A stretch of 64,000 bases of DNA from Firmicutes bacterium CAG:460. Lineage in GTDB: Bacteria > Bacillota_I > Bacilli_A > RF39 > UBA660. Under the pieces are notes generated by a model that was given only the letters and a program-made list of their open reading frames with translations, had not been told where the DNA came from and searched no databases. Location of the stretch: the NCBI GenBank assembly GCA_000437355.1, contig FR899762.1:1-64000 (forward strand). The letters are read 5' to 3'. Positions 1-8,288 of the stretch are shown piece after piece; position 1 is the first letter of the stretch, and every line of letters starts with the position of its first letter. The position numbers and the translations under genes were made by a program.

Positions 1-683
1 TATTGAGATATGACATAATCTGCCAATAAAGTTTGATTGCTTTGACTTTCTTGTTGTATCATTAATTTTGCATTAAAACTTTTTCCAGCATTTCCTGTTT
101 GATTTGCGTTATAATTTACAAATGTTACTGTTATATTCCACTCTTCTGTTTTTGTTGGATTTGCTGTTATTTCTCTATTATCAAATAATGTAATTACTCC
201 ACTTTTTGTTGTTATATCAAAACCAGATATACTTGCACCTTTGCCATCTGTTACTGTTTTATGTGTTAAACCCGTTATACTTGTTATTTCGTTTCCACTT
301 GTATCTTTTATTGTTAAAAGTAATTCTGGTGTACTTTCATTTTGTGTATATGTAAATGTATTTTCAGATATATTTAAATACACATAATAATTCTTTGTTG
401 CTTCATTTGTTTTATTATTAGCTACTAAAGTTGCTTTAGCATATGTACTTCCTGTTGCATTTCCTTTTCCACTTGCAAATGATGTTTGATCAGCATATAC
501 TGCAATATCATCACCTATTTCAAAAGTTAATAAATCCGATGTATATGTTGTTACATTTACATTTGTACTTGAACCACTATTACCAGATGCTTGAAAATAG
601 GCATAGGTTGCACCGAGTATTAATGAAAGTAATGCTACTATTGCTACCACACTTAATATTATTGCTTGCTTTTTATTTTCCAT
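1..683 (-). CDS. Secreted protein with SipW-type signal peptide (C-terminus beyond window)
   Basis: The ATG at 683 follows a good ribosome site (GAAGGAG). The frame is open to the left edge, so the C-terminus is missing. Residues 8-30 form a hydrophobic segment ending in GATYAYF, the cleavage-region pattern of SipW/TasA-type signal peptides. The mature part is Thr/Asn-rich. It aligns along its whole visible length with the first 215 residues of the protein at 35694-37229 (for example TYAKATLVANNKTN versus TYAKAMLTANNKTN, and NITVTFVNYNANQTGNAGKSF versus NITITFINYDFNQSANAGKSL), so the two are paralogues. By analogy the lost part may hold dockerin or B-repeat domains. Secretion to the surface is inferred from the signal; the binding target is unknown. 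A divergent XRE gene lies 170 bp upstream. Confidence 0.85.
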   Translation of the reverse strand, partial: MENKKQAIILSVVAIVALLSLILGATYAYFQASGNSGSSTNVNVTTYTSDLLTFEIGDDIAVYADQTSFASGKGNATGSTYAKATLVANNKTNEATKNYYVYLNISENTFTYTQNESTPELLLTIKDTSGNEITSITGLTHKTVTDGKGASISGFDITTKSGVITLFDNREITANPTKTEEWNITVTFVNYNANQTGNAGKSFNAKLMIQQESQSNQTLLADYVISQ

Positions 684-748
684 TATAAATCTACTCCTTC
701 TTCACAATATCACGCACGGATATTTTATTTTACATACCCATTTTAACC

Positions 749-804
749 GAAAAAAAAAAAAAAAAAAAGCCCTATATTCACACAAATGTGCAATTTAGGG
801 CTTT
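749..804 (-). terminator. Intrinsic terminator with a very long T tract (minus strand)
   Basis: The perfect 8-bp stem AAGCCCTA/TAGGGCTT (767-774 with 796-803) has a further small CACA/TGTG pairing inside its loop. Read on the minus strand it is followed by about 19 consecutive Ts (A run 750-768). It would insulate the secreted-protein gene at 683 from transcription arriving from trxB. On the plus strand only a short T run follows the stem. Confidence 0.75.
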
Positions 805-854
805 TCCTCCACTGAAAAAGTAAATTATATGTGATAATATCACTGGTGAGAGGA

Positions 855-1043
855 ATGATAAAAAAATATCGCAAGATACATAACTTAACTCAAGAAAAAC
901 TTGCAGAGCTTTTAGACATTTCTCCAAGACAATTACAAAAAATAGAAAGTGGTCACACAGAAACAAGTTTAAAAACATTAAAGAAATTAATTAAAATATT
1001 AGATATAAGTGATGAAGATATAGTGAATTACAAAAAAAAATAA
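855..1043 (+). CDS. Small XRE-family HTH regulator
   Basis: This 62-residue protein is essentially one Cro/C1-type helix-turn-helix (LTQEKLAELL, SPRQLQKIE, TLKKLIKILDIS). In-frame GTG codons at 831 and 846 are alternative starts. I prefer ATG 855, where the HTH begins, but the GAGAGG before it is unusually close. The gene diverges from the SipW-type protein gene at 683 and ends in a bidirectional terminator shared with trxB. The same pairing (XRE gene divergent from a paralogous SipW-type protein gene) recurs at 37.2-37.5 kb, so control of the secreted protein is a reasonable inference. There is no effector domain. Confidence 0.75.
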   Translation: MIKKYRKIHNLTQEKLAELLDISPRQLQKIESGHTETSLKTLKKLIKILDISDEDIVNYKKK

Positions 1044-1068
1044 ATTACCAGTGATTGATAATTTATTT
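1036..1068. terminator. Bidirectional terminator between XRE gene and trxB
   Basis: AAATAAATTA and TAATTTATTT form a stem around a short loop. A T-rich tract follows on the plus strand and an A run precedes it, which reads as T on the minus strand. The XRE gene stop codon lies inside the stem, and trxB ends a few bases to the right. Confidence 0.7.
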
Positions 1069-1076
1069 TTTATATA

Positions 1077-1952
1077 TTACTTCATATTATAAATAACTCT
1101 TGCTCCATCTGATGTTGCTGTTACTAATTGATATGTATCTTTTTTTATAACATCTCCGATAGCATAAACATCTTTTATTGGAGTTTCTAACTTTTCATTT
1201 ACGATTATATAACCATTTTCATCTAATATTTCTTTAGGTAAAAATTCTGTTGCTGGTCTATAACCAATATAAATAAATACTCCTTTTACTTCTAAAGTTT
1301 CTTTATTATCTAAAGTAATACTTGTTAATTTATTATTTTCTTCATTCATAGATACAATATTGGCATTATATATTATTTCTATCTTAGGATTATCTTTTAC
1401 TTCTTTAACAAGCATTTCTTCCCCTCTAAATCCATCTCTTCTATTTATTAAATAAATATGACTTACTATATTTGCTAAATATAAAGCTTCTTGTAGGGCA
1501 CTATTTCCTGTTCCAACTATAGCAATGCTTTCATTTTTATAAAAGTTAGCATCACACATAGCACAAGTTGATAAACCTTTACCTAATAAATATTCTTCAT
1601 TATCTAAACCTAAATACTTTGGTTTTCTTCCCATAGCAAATATTATTTTTTTAGTTTCATATGTATTATTTGAAGTTATTACTTTTTTTATTTCTTTTGT
1701 TAAATCTACTTCTTTTACTTCTTCTAAAACATATGGAATATCTAATTCTTTTACTTGAGTCTCTAAAATATCTGCAAAATCTGGTCCAGATATATTTATT
1801 AATCCCGGATAATTACTTATTTTATCAATATTATTAAGTAGTCCCCCAGGTAAACCTTTATCTATAAGTAATACTTTTTTATTACTTCTTTTAGCATATA
1901 TACCTGCAGTTATTCCACTGATACCCATTCCTATTATTATAATATCATACAT
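1077..1952 (-). CDS. trxB: Thioredoxin-disulfide reductase
   Basis: This FAD/NADPH flavoenzyme reduces thioredoxin in the cytoplasm. The FAD-binding GMGISG lies at residues 8-13, the redox-active CAMC at 130-133, the NADPH-binding GTGNSA at 147-152, an RRDGFR segment at 171-176 (the usual leading His is Asn), and the C-terminal FAD-contacting GDV. At 291 residues it is slightly shorter than the usual 305-320. The start has a near-consensus AAAGGAGG that overlaps the stop codon of lgt, so the two are translated as one operon (lgt-trxB). Thioredoxin itself is not nearby; the only thioredoxin-like protein in the window (41374-41856) is membrane-anchored and lacks a CxxC. Confidence 0.93.
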   Translation of the reverse strand: MYDIIIIGMGISGITAGIYAKRSNKKVLLIDKGLPGGLLNNIDKISNYPGLINISGPDFADILETQVKELDIPYVLEEVKEVDLTKEIKKVITSNNTYETKKIIFAMGRKPKYLGLDNEEYLLGKGLSTCAMCDANFYKNESIAIVGTGNSALQEALYLANIVSHIYLINRRDGFRGEEMLVKEVKDNPKIEIIYNANIVSMNEENNKLTSITLDNKETLEVKGVFIYIGYRPATEFLPKEILDENGYIIVNEKLETPIKDVYAIGDVIKKDTYQLVTATSDGARVIYNMK

Positions 1953-1964
1953 ATATATCCTCCT

Positions 1965-2774
1965 TTAGAATTTTACAACTTCATTTTCATCTTGGTCATA
2001 TAAATCTTCATATCTTCCTTTTCTTCCTGTTATCATTATTATTATTAACCCAGTTAAAATCATTATTACAGAAACTATTTGAGCTATTTTAAATCCTCCG
2101 AGCATTAATGAGTCTGTGCGCATTGCTTCAATGATAAAACGCCCTAGACCATACCACATTAAGTATAATGCAAATGGTTGACCTACTTTAGTAATTTTTA
2201 ATCTTCTAACTATAAGAAGAATTATAAAACCTACAAAACACCATAATGATTCATATAAAAATGTTGGGGTATAATATATTCCATCAATATTCATGCCATT
2301 AATGATAAATTCAGGAATATGTAGACTTTGTAAATGTGCTAGTGTTGTTGCTGGTCCATGGGCTTCACCATTAAAGAAGTTACCCCATCTTCCTATAGCT
2401 TGAGCAAGGATTAAGGCTGGAACAATAAAGTCAAACATTCTTATTGTTCGTACTTTGTACTTTTTGCAATAAAGATAAATTACTAAAGCTCCAACGATAA
2501 TACCTCCATGTATTGCTAAGCCCCCTTCCCAGATTTTACAAGCATCCCAGAAATTATCATATAATTCTAGATTAAATAAAACATAATATACTCGAGCTCC
2601 GATGATACCAAAGATAATTGCCCAGAAAAGCATATTAAAAACAAAATCTGTTGAAAACTTATATCTTTTAGCTTCTTTTAAAATCATAGTAATTCCAATC
2701 ATAGCTCCGATTATTATTAAAACGGAATACCATTCTAGTTTGAAATTACCAATTGTAAAAATATATCTATTCAT
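1965..2774 (-). CDS. lgt: Prolipoprotein diacylglyceryl transferase
   Basis: This integral membrane enzyme transfers a diacylglyceryl group from phosphatidylglycerol to the lipobox cysteine of prolipoproteins. It is 269 residues long with about seven membrane segments. The Lgt signature RWGNFFNGEAHG is at 129-140, the conserved HGG at 89-91, and a C-terminal GRFIIEAMRTD segment holds the conserved Arg. The start has GGAGATG eight bases upstream, and TATAAT at 2797-2802 is a plausible -10. Likely substrates in this window include the lipoproteins at 25498 and 26983. It forms the first gene of an operon with trxB. Confidence 0.95.
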   Translation of the reverse strand: MNRYIFTIGNFKLEWYSVLIIIGAMIGITMILKEAKRYKFSTDFVFNMLFWAIIFGIIGARVYYVLFNLELYDNFWDACKIWEGGLAIHGGIIVGALVIYLYCKKYKVRTIRMFDFIVPALILAQAIGRWGNFFNGEAHGPATTLAHLQSLHIPEFIINGMNIDGIYYTPTFLYESLWCFVGFIILLIVRRLKITKVGQPFALYLMWYGLGRFIIEAMRTDSLMLGGFKIAQIVSVIMILTGLIIIMITGRKGRYEDLYDQDENEVVKF

Positions 2775-2840
2775 AATTACTTCATCTCCTTTATTTATTA
2801 TAACAATTTTTTTAATATTATTAAATACTATATAATTTAT

Positions 2841-2889
2841 TATGTAAAAGTTATGTAAATAAATACTGTATTTACATAACTTTTACATA
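2841..2889. repeat. Perfect 21-bp inverted repeat upstream of lgt
   Basis: The arms at 2841-2861 and 2869-2889 are exact reverse complements (each begins or ends with TATGTAAAAGTTATG or its complement) around a 7-base loop. No T tract follows on either strand, so it is not a typical terminator. It lies between the end of uvrA and the lgt promoter region, next to three further small hairpins (2909-2924, 2927-2939, 2952-2963). Confidence 0.8.
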
Positions 2890-2903
2890 GATTTATTTTA
2901 TTT

Positions 2904-2924
2904 AAAAAGCCTCCAAACGGAGGC
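2904..2924 (-). terminator. uvrA terminator
   Basis: The stem GCCTCC/GGAGGC (2909-2914 with 2919-2924) has loop AAAC. On the minus strand it is followed by five Ts and an AT-rich tract, about 90 bases after the uvrA stop codon. Confidence 0.75.
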
Positions 2925-3012
2925 GCACTTTAAAAAGTGAAATACCACATAAATGTGCACTAATTAAATGTAATTTAATTATACAGACAATTAATATCTT
3001 TTGTCAATCTAT

Positions 3013-5820
3013 TTATTTTAATATTTTTGCTAAAAACTCTCCAGTATATGAACCTTTTGTTTTAGCTACTTCTTCTGGTGTTCCTGTTGCAACTATTTCT
3101 CCACCATATTTACCACCATCTGGACCTAAATCTATGATATAATCTGCAACTTTAATAACATCTAAGTTATGTTCAATAACAATAACTGTATCTCCATTAT
3201 CAACAATTCTGTTTAATATTACTAAAAGTTTTTTAATATCATCTGAATGAAGCCCTGTTGTTGGCTCATCTAGAATAAATACTGATTTTCCCGTTGCTTT
3301 CTTTTGAAGTTCTTTAGCAAGTTTTACACGACCTGCTTCCCCTCCAGATAATGTTGGTGCTGATTGACCTAACTTAATATATGAAAGTCCAACATCCATC
3401 ATTACTTTTAATTTATTATAAATTTTTGGAACATTTTCAAAGAATTCTAAGGCTTCACTGACACGCATGTCTAAAACTTCACTGATATTTTTACCTTTAT
3501 ATTTTATTTCTAATGTTTCTCTATTATATCTTTTTCCTTTACAAACATCACATGGAACATATACATCTGCTAGAAAATGCATTTCAATTTTTTTAACTCC
3601 ATCTCCCCAACAGTTTTCACATCTTCCACCTTTAACATTAAATGAGAAACGACCTTTGTCATATCCACGCATTTTAGCTTCTTTAGTTTGAGCAAAAAGG
3701 TCTCTGATATCATCAAATACTCCGACATATGTTGCAGGATTACTCCTTGGAGTTCTACCTATGGCATCTTGAGTTATTTGAATAACTTTATCAATATTTT
3801 CTAAACCTTTAATTTCTTTACATTCTCCAGGTACAACTTTACTTTTGTAAATTTCTGATGCCAGTCTTTTATATAAAACTTCGTTAATAAGTGATGATTT
3901 ACCTGAACCTGATACCCCAGTTACAACAACTAATTTATTAAGAGGTATATCAACATTTACATTTTTCAAGTTATTTTCTTTGGCACCTTTGATAGTTATT
4001 TTTTTGCCATTACCTTTTCTTCTTTTTTCTGGTATTTCTATTTTTAGTTCTCCACTTAGGTATTTTCCTGTTAAACTATTTGGATTTTTCATAACCTCTT
4101 CTGGTGTTCCTGCAGCCATTATTTGTCCACCATATTCACCTGCTCCAGGTCCAACATCAATTAAATAATCTGATGCAAGCATAGTATCGGTATCATGTTC
4201 TACTACAATTAGTGAATTACCTAAATCACGCATTTCTTTTAAAGAATTAATTAAACGTTCATTATCTTTTTGATGAAGTCCTATACTAGGTTCATCAAGT
4301 ACATAAAGAACTCCGGATAATTTAGAACCAATTTGAGTGGCAAGTCTTATTCTTTGAGCTTCTCCCCCAGATAATGTTCCAGCACTTCTGGTTAAAGTTA
4401 AGTAAGATAAACCAACATTATTTAAGAACTCTAATCTTGATATAATTTCTTTTAAGATAAGATTACTTATTTCTTTTTCTTCATTATTAAGTTTTAATTT
4501 TTTAACAAAATCAAGTAAGTCACTGATAGACATATCACACATATCAAAGATATTTTTATTATTGATGTAAATTGATAATACTGATTTTTGTAATCTTTTT
4601 CCTTTACAAACGGGACATTCAGTTTCAATCATATAACCTTGTAACCATTCTCTAATCCATCCACTTTTAGTTTCAACATATCTTCTTTCTAATGATGGAA
4701 TAACACCTTCATATGTTCCTTTGGTATTTCTAGTATTGCCATTTTTAGAAACATAGTTAAATTCTAATAATTCATTTGTACCATATAAAATGTAATTTAA
4801 TTTTTCTTCTGGAATGTTTTTTATTGGTTCGTACATATTTATATCGTAGTACTTACATACTGTTTCTATTTGGGTAAAATAGGTAGTAGAATCCATACTT
4901 AAAGCAGAGATTGCTCCTTCTACAATTGATTTGTTAGGGTCTGGAATTAATAAATCTTTACTTATATGAAGTTTTGTTCCTAGCCCTTTACATTCTTCAC
5001 ATGCTCCATATGGGGCATTAAATGAAAATAGCCTTGGTTCTAGTTCTGGTATGGAATAATTACATATTTCACAAGCATATTTTTCACTCATGAATATTTC
5101 TTCATCATCTACTAAAACAACTACTTTTCCATCAGCTTTTTTTGTACTTGTTTCGATAGCTTCAAAAATTCTTCCGTATTCTTCATCATCAACTGTTATT
5201 TTATCTATTATTATATCTATATTATCTTTAATATTTTTTTCTAAAGTAATTTCTTCATTTAAACTCATGTTTTTACCATTTACACGAACACGAGTAAATC
5301 CTTCTTTACGTAGTTCATCAAATAATTCTTTATGGGTTCCCTTTTCTCCGTGAACTACTGGAGCTAATATTGTAACTGTTTTTCCTGCATATTCCATAAC
5401 TTTATTAGTCATTTCTTCAATACTTTGACTTTTTATAGGTTTATGGTGTGTTGGACAATAAGGAATACCAATTCTCGCAAATAAAAGACGTAGATAATCA
5501 TAGATTTCTGTTATTGTACCAACAGTTGAACGAGGATTTTTGTTTGTAGACTTTTGGTCAATTGATATTGATGGTGATAATCCTTCGATAGAATCTACAT
5601 CTGGTTTATCATTAACTCCGATAAATTGACGAGCATAAGCAGATAAACTTTCCACATATCTTCTTTGTCCTTCCGCATAAATTGTATCAAATGCTAAGCT
5701 ACTTTTTCCTGAACCTGATACTCCGGTCATAACTACTAATTTATTTTTAGGTATTTCAATATTAACATTTTTTAAGTTATTTTCTCTGGCACCTTTAATT
5801 ATTATTTTATCGTTATTCAT
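3013..5820 (-). CDS. uvrA: Excinuclease ABC subunit A
   Basis: This is the damage-recognition ATPase of nucleotide excision repair. It has two ABC modules. The first has Walker A GVSGSGKS at 33-40, signature LSGGEAQR and Walker [14 protein letters not shown]. The second has [17 protein letters not shown] and [12 protein letters not shown]. Two CxxC...CxxC zinc modules are visible (CEIC...CEEC and CENC...CDVC). Total length is 935 residues, normal for the family. The frame opens 13 codons further upstream, but AGAGGTG sits just before the ATG at 5820, and the protein then begins at the conserved region. uvrB and uvrC are not in the window, so uvrA stands alone with its own terminator. A palindrome ACAAATATTTGT (5887-5898) lies upstream and could be an operator. 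Confidence 0.97.
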   Translation of the reverse strand: MNNDKIIIKGARENNLKNVNIEIPKNKLVVMTGVSGSGKSSLAFDTIYAEGQRRYVESLSAYARQFIGVNDKPDVDSIEGLSPSISIDQKSTNKNPRSTVGTITEIYDYLRLLFARIGIPYCPTHHKPIKSQSIEEMTNKVMEYAGKTVTILAPVVHGEKGTHKELFDELRKEGFTRVRVNGKNMSLNEEITLEKNIKDNIDIIIDKITVDDEEYGRIFEAIETSTKKADGKVVVLVDDEEIFMSEKYACEICNYSIPELEPRLFSFNAPYGACEECKGLGTKLHISKDLLIPDPNKSIVEGAISALSMDSTTYFTQIETVCKYYDINMYEPIKNIPEEKLNYILYGTNELLEFNYVSKNGNTRNTKGTYEGVIPSLERRYVETKSGWIREWLQGYMIETECPVCKGKRLQKSVLSIYINNKNIFDMCDMSISDLLDFVKKLKLNNEEKEISNLILKEIISRLEFLNNVGLSYLTLTRSAGTLSGGEAQRIRLATQIGSKLSGVLYVLDEPSIGLHQKDNERLINSLKEMRDLGNSLIVVEHDTDTMLASDYLIDVGPGAGEYGGQIMAAGTPEEVMKNPNSLTGKYLSGELKIEIPEKRRKGNGKKITIKGAKENNLKNVNVDIPLNKLVVVTGVSGSGKSSLINEVLYKRLASEIYKSKVVPGECKEIKGLENIDKVIQITQDAIGRTPRSNPATYVGVFDDIRDLFAQTKEAKMRGYDKGRFSFNVKGGRCENCWGDGVKKIEMHFLADVYVPCDVCKGKRYNRETLEIKYKGKNISEVLDMRVSEALEFFENVPKIYNKLKVMMDVGLSYIKLGQSAPTLSGGEAGRVKLAKELQKKATGKSVFILDEPTTGLHSDDIKKLLVILNRIVDNGDTVIVIEHNLDVIKVADYIIDLGPDGGKYGGEIVATGTPEEVAKTKGSYTGEFLAKILK

Positions 5821-5962
5821 ACTTTGCACCTCTCTTTTGTATTGTAACACAAATTGCAAATTTAATGCACAAATAATATATCACAAACAAATATTTGTGT
5901 CAAGGGCTTTTAGAGAGGAATTTTATTATTGATTTAACATATAGTTACTTAAGGCAAAAAAT

Positions 5963-5991
5963 TTGACAAAAGCTACATTTTGTGGTAAGAT
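5963..5991 (+). promoter_or_regulatory. Sigma-A-type promoter for the Asn-rich protein
   Basis: TTGACA (5963-5968), a 17-base spacer and TAAGAT (5986-5991) preceded by TGG (extended -10). It places the transcription start near 5998, just before the strong ribosome site of the gene starting at 6020, and it rules out the longer TTG start at 5963. Confidence 0.75.
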
Positions 5992-6019
5992 AATGGCACT
6001 TAGTGGAGGGGGTACTTTT

Positions 6020-7468
6020 ATGTACGAAGAAGGAAAAAAACGTTTAAATATCAACTGGGGTTCACTCATTATTAAGTTGTTAATATTAGCTTTAGTTATT
6101 TTTCTAGCTTGTTTTATATTTTCAAAAATAACTAATCATAAGAAAAATAATACTAATAATACGGTTGCTAATAACAATAATAATACAACTACTAATACAA
6201 CTAATGACTTTACAACAAATATTACAACTATGAAAAATGTGGCATTTGAATATTTTACTAAATCTAAATTACCTGAAAAAGTTGGTAGTACAGAAAAACT
6301 TACTCTTGGTGAAATGTTTGATAAGAAATTATTAATTGATTTTACTGATAATGGTAAGGTTTGTAGCTTAGATAATAGTTATATTCAAGCAACTAGAACT
6401 CTTGAAGATAATTATGCTTTAAAAGTTAATCTAGAATGTGGTAAAAAATCAGATTATATTTTAGCTAATATTGAAAAAGAAAAAATTTGTGTTAATAACT
6501 CATGTAATAATAACACAAGTAATACTGTAGATAATAATAAAAATAATAATTCAAGTAATAATAATTCAAATAGTAACTCAAATAATAATAGTAATTCTAA
6601 TAAGAATAATAATTCTAGTAGCAGTAATTCTGGTAAGAAAACAACCACTACTACAACTACAACAACAGTTACTGTAAAAATTAAATGTATAAATGGATGT
6701 TGTAATTGTTGTACTACTTGTGATAACAACAATAATAATACAACTAAGAAAGTAAGATATTATGAATATGTTAAATGGTCTAATTGGTCAGAAGGATATT
6801 CAAGTGATGCTAAAGCAGAAAATAAAAAAGAAGATGTTACAACATATAATTATTGTAAACAATACGAAAAAGAATATTATACTAGTGGATTTAAAACAAG
6901 TGTAAATAATTTAAATTCATTTACTTATGATTTTTATTTAAATCTACCTAGTGACGTTAAAACAGTTTCAGTTATTAATTCTTCATATTTTGGTGATTCA
7001 ACTAGTGATTATAAAGCATTTATAAATAATAGAAATAATAATTTAATGGGAAGTAATGCTGGTTCACAATATATTGATATTAATAATGCTAGTGAACTTA
7101 GATATCACTCTTTAAGTAGAAATAATTTTACTTATAGTTTGGGTGATGCAAAACAAGATAGTGGTCAAAGAGATTGGATGGTTCCAGTAACAATTAATTA
7201 TTATAATGCAAATGGTGTTAAAGCTTATACAAGTACTAAGTTTGGTAATATGTACTTTACTCCAGTTAAATTTAGTATTAAATATACTAAAGAAAGTGGA
7301 TGTCAAAGAGATTTAGAAAGCAATAGTAATAAATATAAAGGTTATGCTAAATTAGATGCTAATACAACTTCTAAATGGATGCATAGAACTTTAGAATATA
7401 AATGGAGTAAAGAAAGTAGTTTAGAAGGTTTTACTAAAACTGGAAATTACGAAGATAGAAATGCTTAA
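6020..7468 (+). CDS. Membrane-anchored Asn-rich surface protein of unknown function
   Basis: ATG 6020 follows GGAGGGGG; an upstream in-frame TTG lies inside the promoter. The 482-residue product has a basic N-terminus and one membrane segment (about 14-36). Then come an Asn/Thr-rich stretch, a small folded region (about 70-150), and a long low-complexity linker rich in Asn and Ser (about 155-215). A Thr run leads to a Cys cluster (CINGCCNCC) and an aromatic C-terminal domain beginning near YYEYVKWSNW. I do not recognise the family. The topology suggests N-terminal anchoring with the C-terminal domain outside the cell. It converges on the end of the Tad-like operon, with only two back-to-back terminators between, so a link to that machine is possible but unproven. 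Confidence 0.8.
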   Translation: MYEEGKKRLNINWGSLIIKLLILALVIFLACFIFSKITNHKKNNTNNTVANNNNNTTTNTTNDFTTNITTMKNVAFEYFTKSKLPEKVGSTEKLTLGEMFDKKLLIDFTDNGKVCSLDNSYIQATRTLEDNYALKVNLECGKKSDYILANIEKEKICVNNSCNNNTSNTVDNNKNNNSSNNNSNSNSNNNSNSNKNNNSSSSNSGKKTTTTTTTTTVTVKIKCINGCCNCCTTCDNNNNNTTKKVRYYEYVKWSNWSEGYSSDAKAENKKEDVTTYNYCKQYEKEYYTSGFKTSVNNLNSFTYDFYLNLPSDVKTVSVINSSYFGDSTSDYKAFINNRNNNLMGSNAGSQYIDINNASELRYHSLSRNNFTYSLGDAKQDSGQRDWMVPVTINYYNANGVKAYTSTKFGNMYFTPVKFSIKYTKESGCQRDLESNSNKYKGYAKLDANTTSKWMHRTLEYKWSKESSLEGFTKTGNYEDRNA

Positions 7469-7491
7469 GGATTAGAAATAATCCTTTTTTT
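7467..7491 (+). terminator. Terminator of the Asn-rich protein gene
   Basis: Perfect 8-bp stem AAGGATTA/TAATCCTT with a GAAA tetraloop (7467-7486) followed by a T run. The stop codon overlaps the stem. Confidence 0.85.
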
Positions 7492-7496
7492 AATGC

Positions 7497-7524
7497 ATTA
7501 AAAAAAGCTATTTGCATAGCTTTT
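7497..7524 (-). terminator. Terminator of the Tad-like operon
   Basis: Perfect 9-bp stem AAAAGCTAT/ATAGCTTTT (7503-7511 with 7516-7524). On the minus strand it is followed by a T tract, 15 bases past the last gene of the pilus operon. Confidence 0.8.
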
Positions 7525-7539
7525 ATAAGTCCTTACCTA

Positions 7540-7866
7540 TTATTGTGGACATTTATTTGAATTCGTAGGATTTGAAATACAATTTGCACATATATCAAAT
7601 TGGTCTTTAACTTCTCCGAATGAACCTACCATTTTAAATAAAATACTTACAATAGTTGGTACGAAGAAGATACAAATACCAGCGATAACGCGGTTTAGTA
7701 ATGATTTCGCAGCCTTTGATACAGCTTTATCATCACTTGATATAACTGCTTTTCCTAAGTCAATCATTCCAAATACTATTAATAAAACTGGAATAACAAT
7801 TTTAAATACTAGTAAAAACATTCCTAATGTATACCAAATACTTGCTGAATCTGAACAAAAAGTCAT
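7540..7866 (-). CDS. VirB2/TrbC-like two-helix membrane protein, copy 2
   Basis: ATG 7866 follows GGGAGGAG; an in-frame GTG nine bases earlier overlaps that site and is less likely. The 108-residue product has two hydrophobic segments (about 12-32 and 60-85). They are separated by a charged loop with a nearly invariant block shared with the next gene upstream (GKAVISSDDKAVSKA here). It ends in a Cys-containing tail (CANC). Two helices around a short basic loop recall VirB2/TrbC conjugative pilins, but I see no decisive motif and the resemblance is structural only. It is the last gene of the Tad-like operon and a clear tandem paralogue of 7925-8275. Confidence 0.8.
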   Translation of the reverse strand: MTFCSDSASIWYTLGMFLLVFKIVIPVLLIVFGMIDLGKAVISSDDKAVSKAAKSLLNRVIAGICIFFVPTIVSILFKMVGSFGEVKDQFDICANCISNPTNSNKCPQ

Positions 7867-7924
7867 AAACAACACTCCTCCCTTTGTATATCACTATTTT
7901 ACCTTAAAATAAGGCTAAAGTCAA

Positions 7925-8275
7925 TTATTTCTTGAATATTTCTCCTTTATATGATGTATCACATCCATTATAAGGATTTGTTAAACATGTTACACAGTTA
8001 GTATAATCTTTTTTCATCTCTTCATTAAAACCACTTATCATGTTAAATATAATATTTATAATAATAGGAACAAAGAAAATACATACCCCAATTATTATTC
8101 TTGTTAATAATGATTTACTAGCTTTTGATACTGCTTTATCATCATTTGATATAACAGCTTTACCAAAATCTATTGTACCTAAAACTATTATTATTATTGG
8201 TACTAATATTTTTAAAATAAATATTAATTTCCCAACCATTTGCCACACTGTGGCTGTTTTATAACAAAATTCCAT
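7925..8275 (-). CDS. VirB2/TrbC-like two-helix membrane protein, copy 1
   Basis: The start follows AAGGAGG. The product has 116 residues, two hydrophobic segments and the loop GKAVISNDDKAVSKASKSLL, close to the neighbour at 7540-7866. Both copies carry a Cys near residue 4 and a C-terminal CxxC (CVTC here), which suggests a disulfide or metal site outside the membrane. The duplication is preserved although the ends have diverged. Its place after the TadZ-like gene suggests it is a structural or channel part of the same apparatus; this is inference. Confidence 0.8.
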   Translation of the reverse strand: MEFCYKTATVWQMVGKLIFILKILVPIIIIVLGTIDFGKAVISNDDKAVSKASKSLLTRIIIGVCIFFVPIIINIIFNMISGFNEEMKKDYTNCVTCLTNPYNGCDTSYKGEIFKK

Positions 8276-8288
8276 AACCTAAACCTCC

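Noticed and set aside
443..688. Plus-strand open frame opposite the SipW-type protein
   Set aside because: It is antisense to a clearly coding, homologous gene and its translation is a low-complexity mixture of Leu, His and Tyr.
3467..5353. Several plus-strand frames inside uvrA
   Set aside because: They are shadows of uvrA, whose motifs are intact on the minus strand.
5821..5859. Upstream extension of uvrA by 13 codons
   Set aside because: The extension lies before a good ribosome site and is not homologous to UvrA N-termini.
6454..6732. Minus-strand frame opposite the Asn-rich linker
   Set aside because: The Leu-rich product is simply the complement of Asn/Ser/Thr codon runs.
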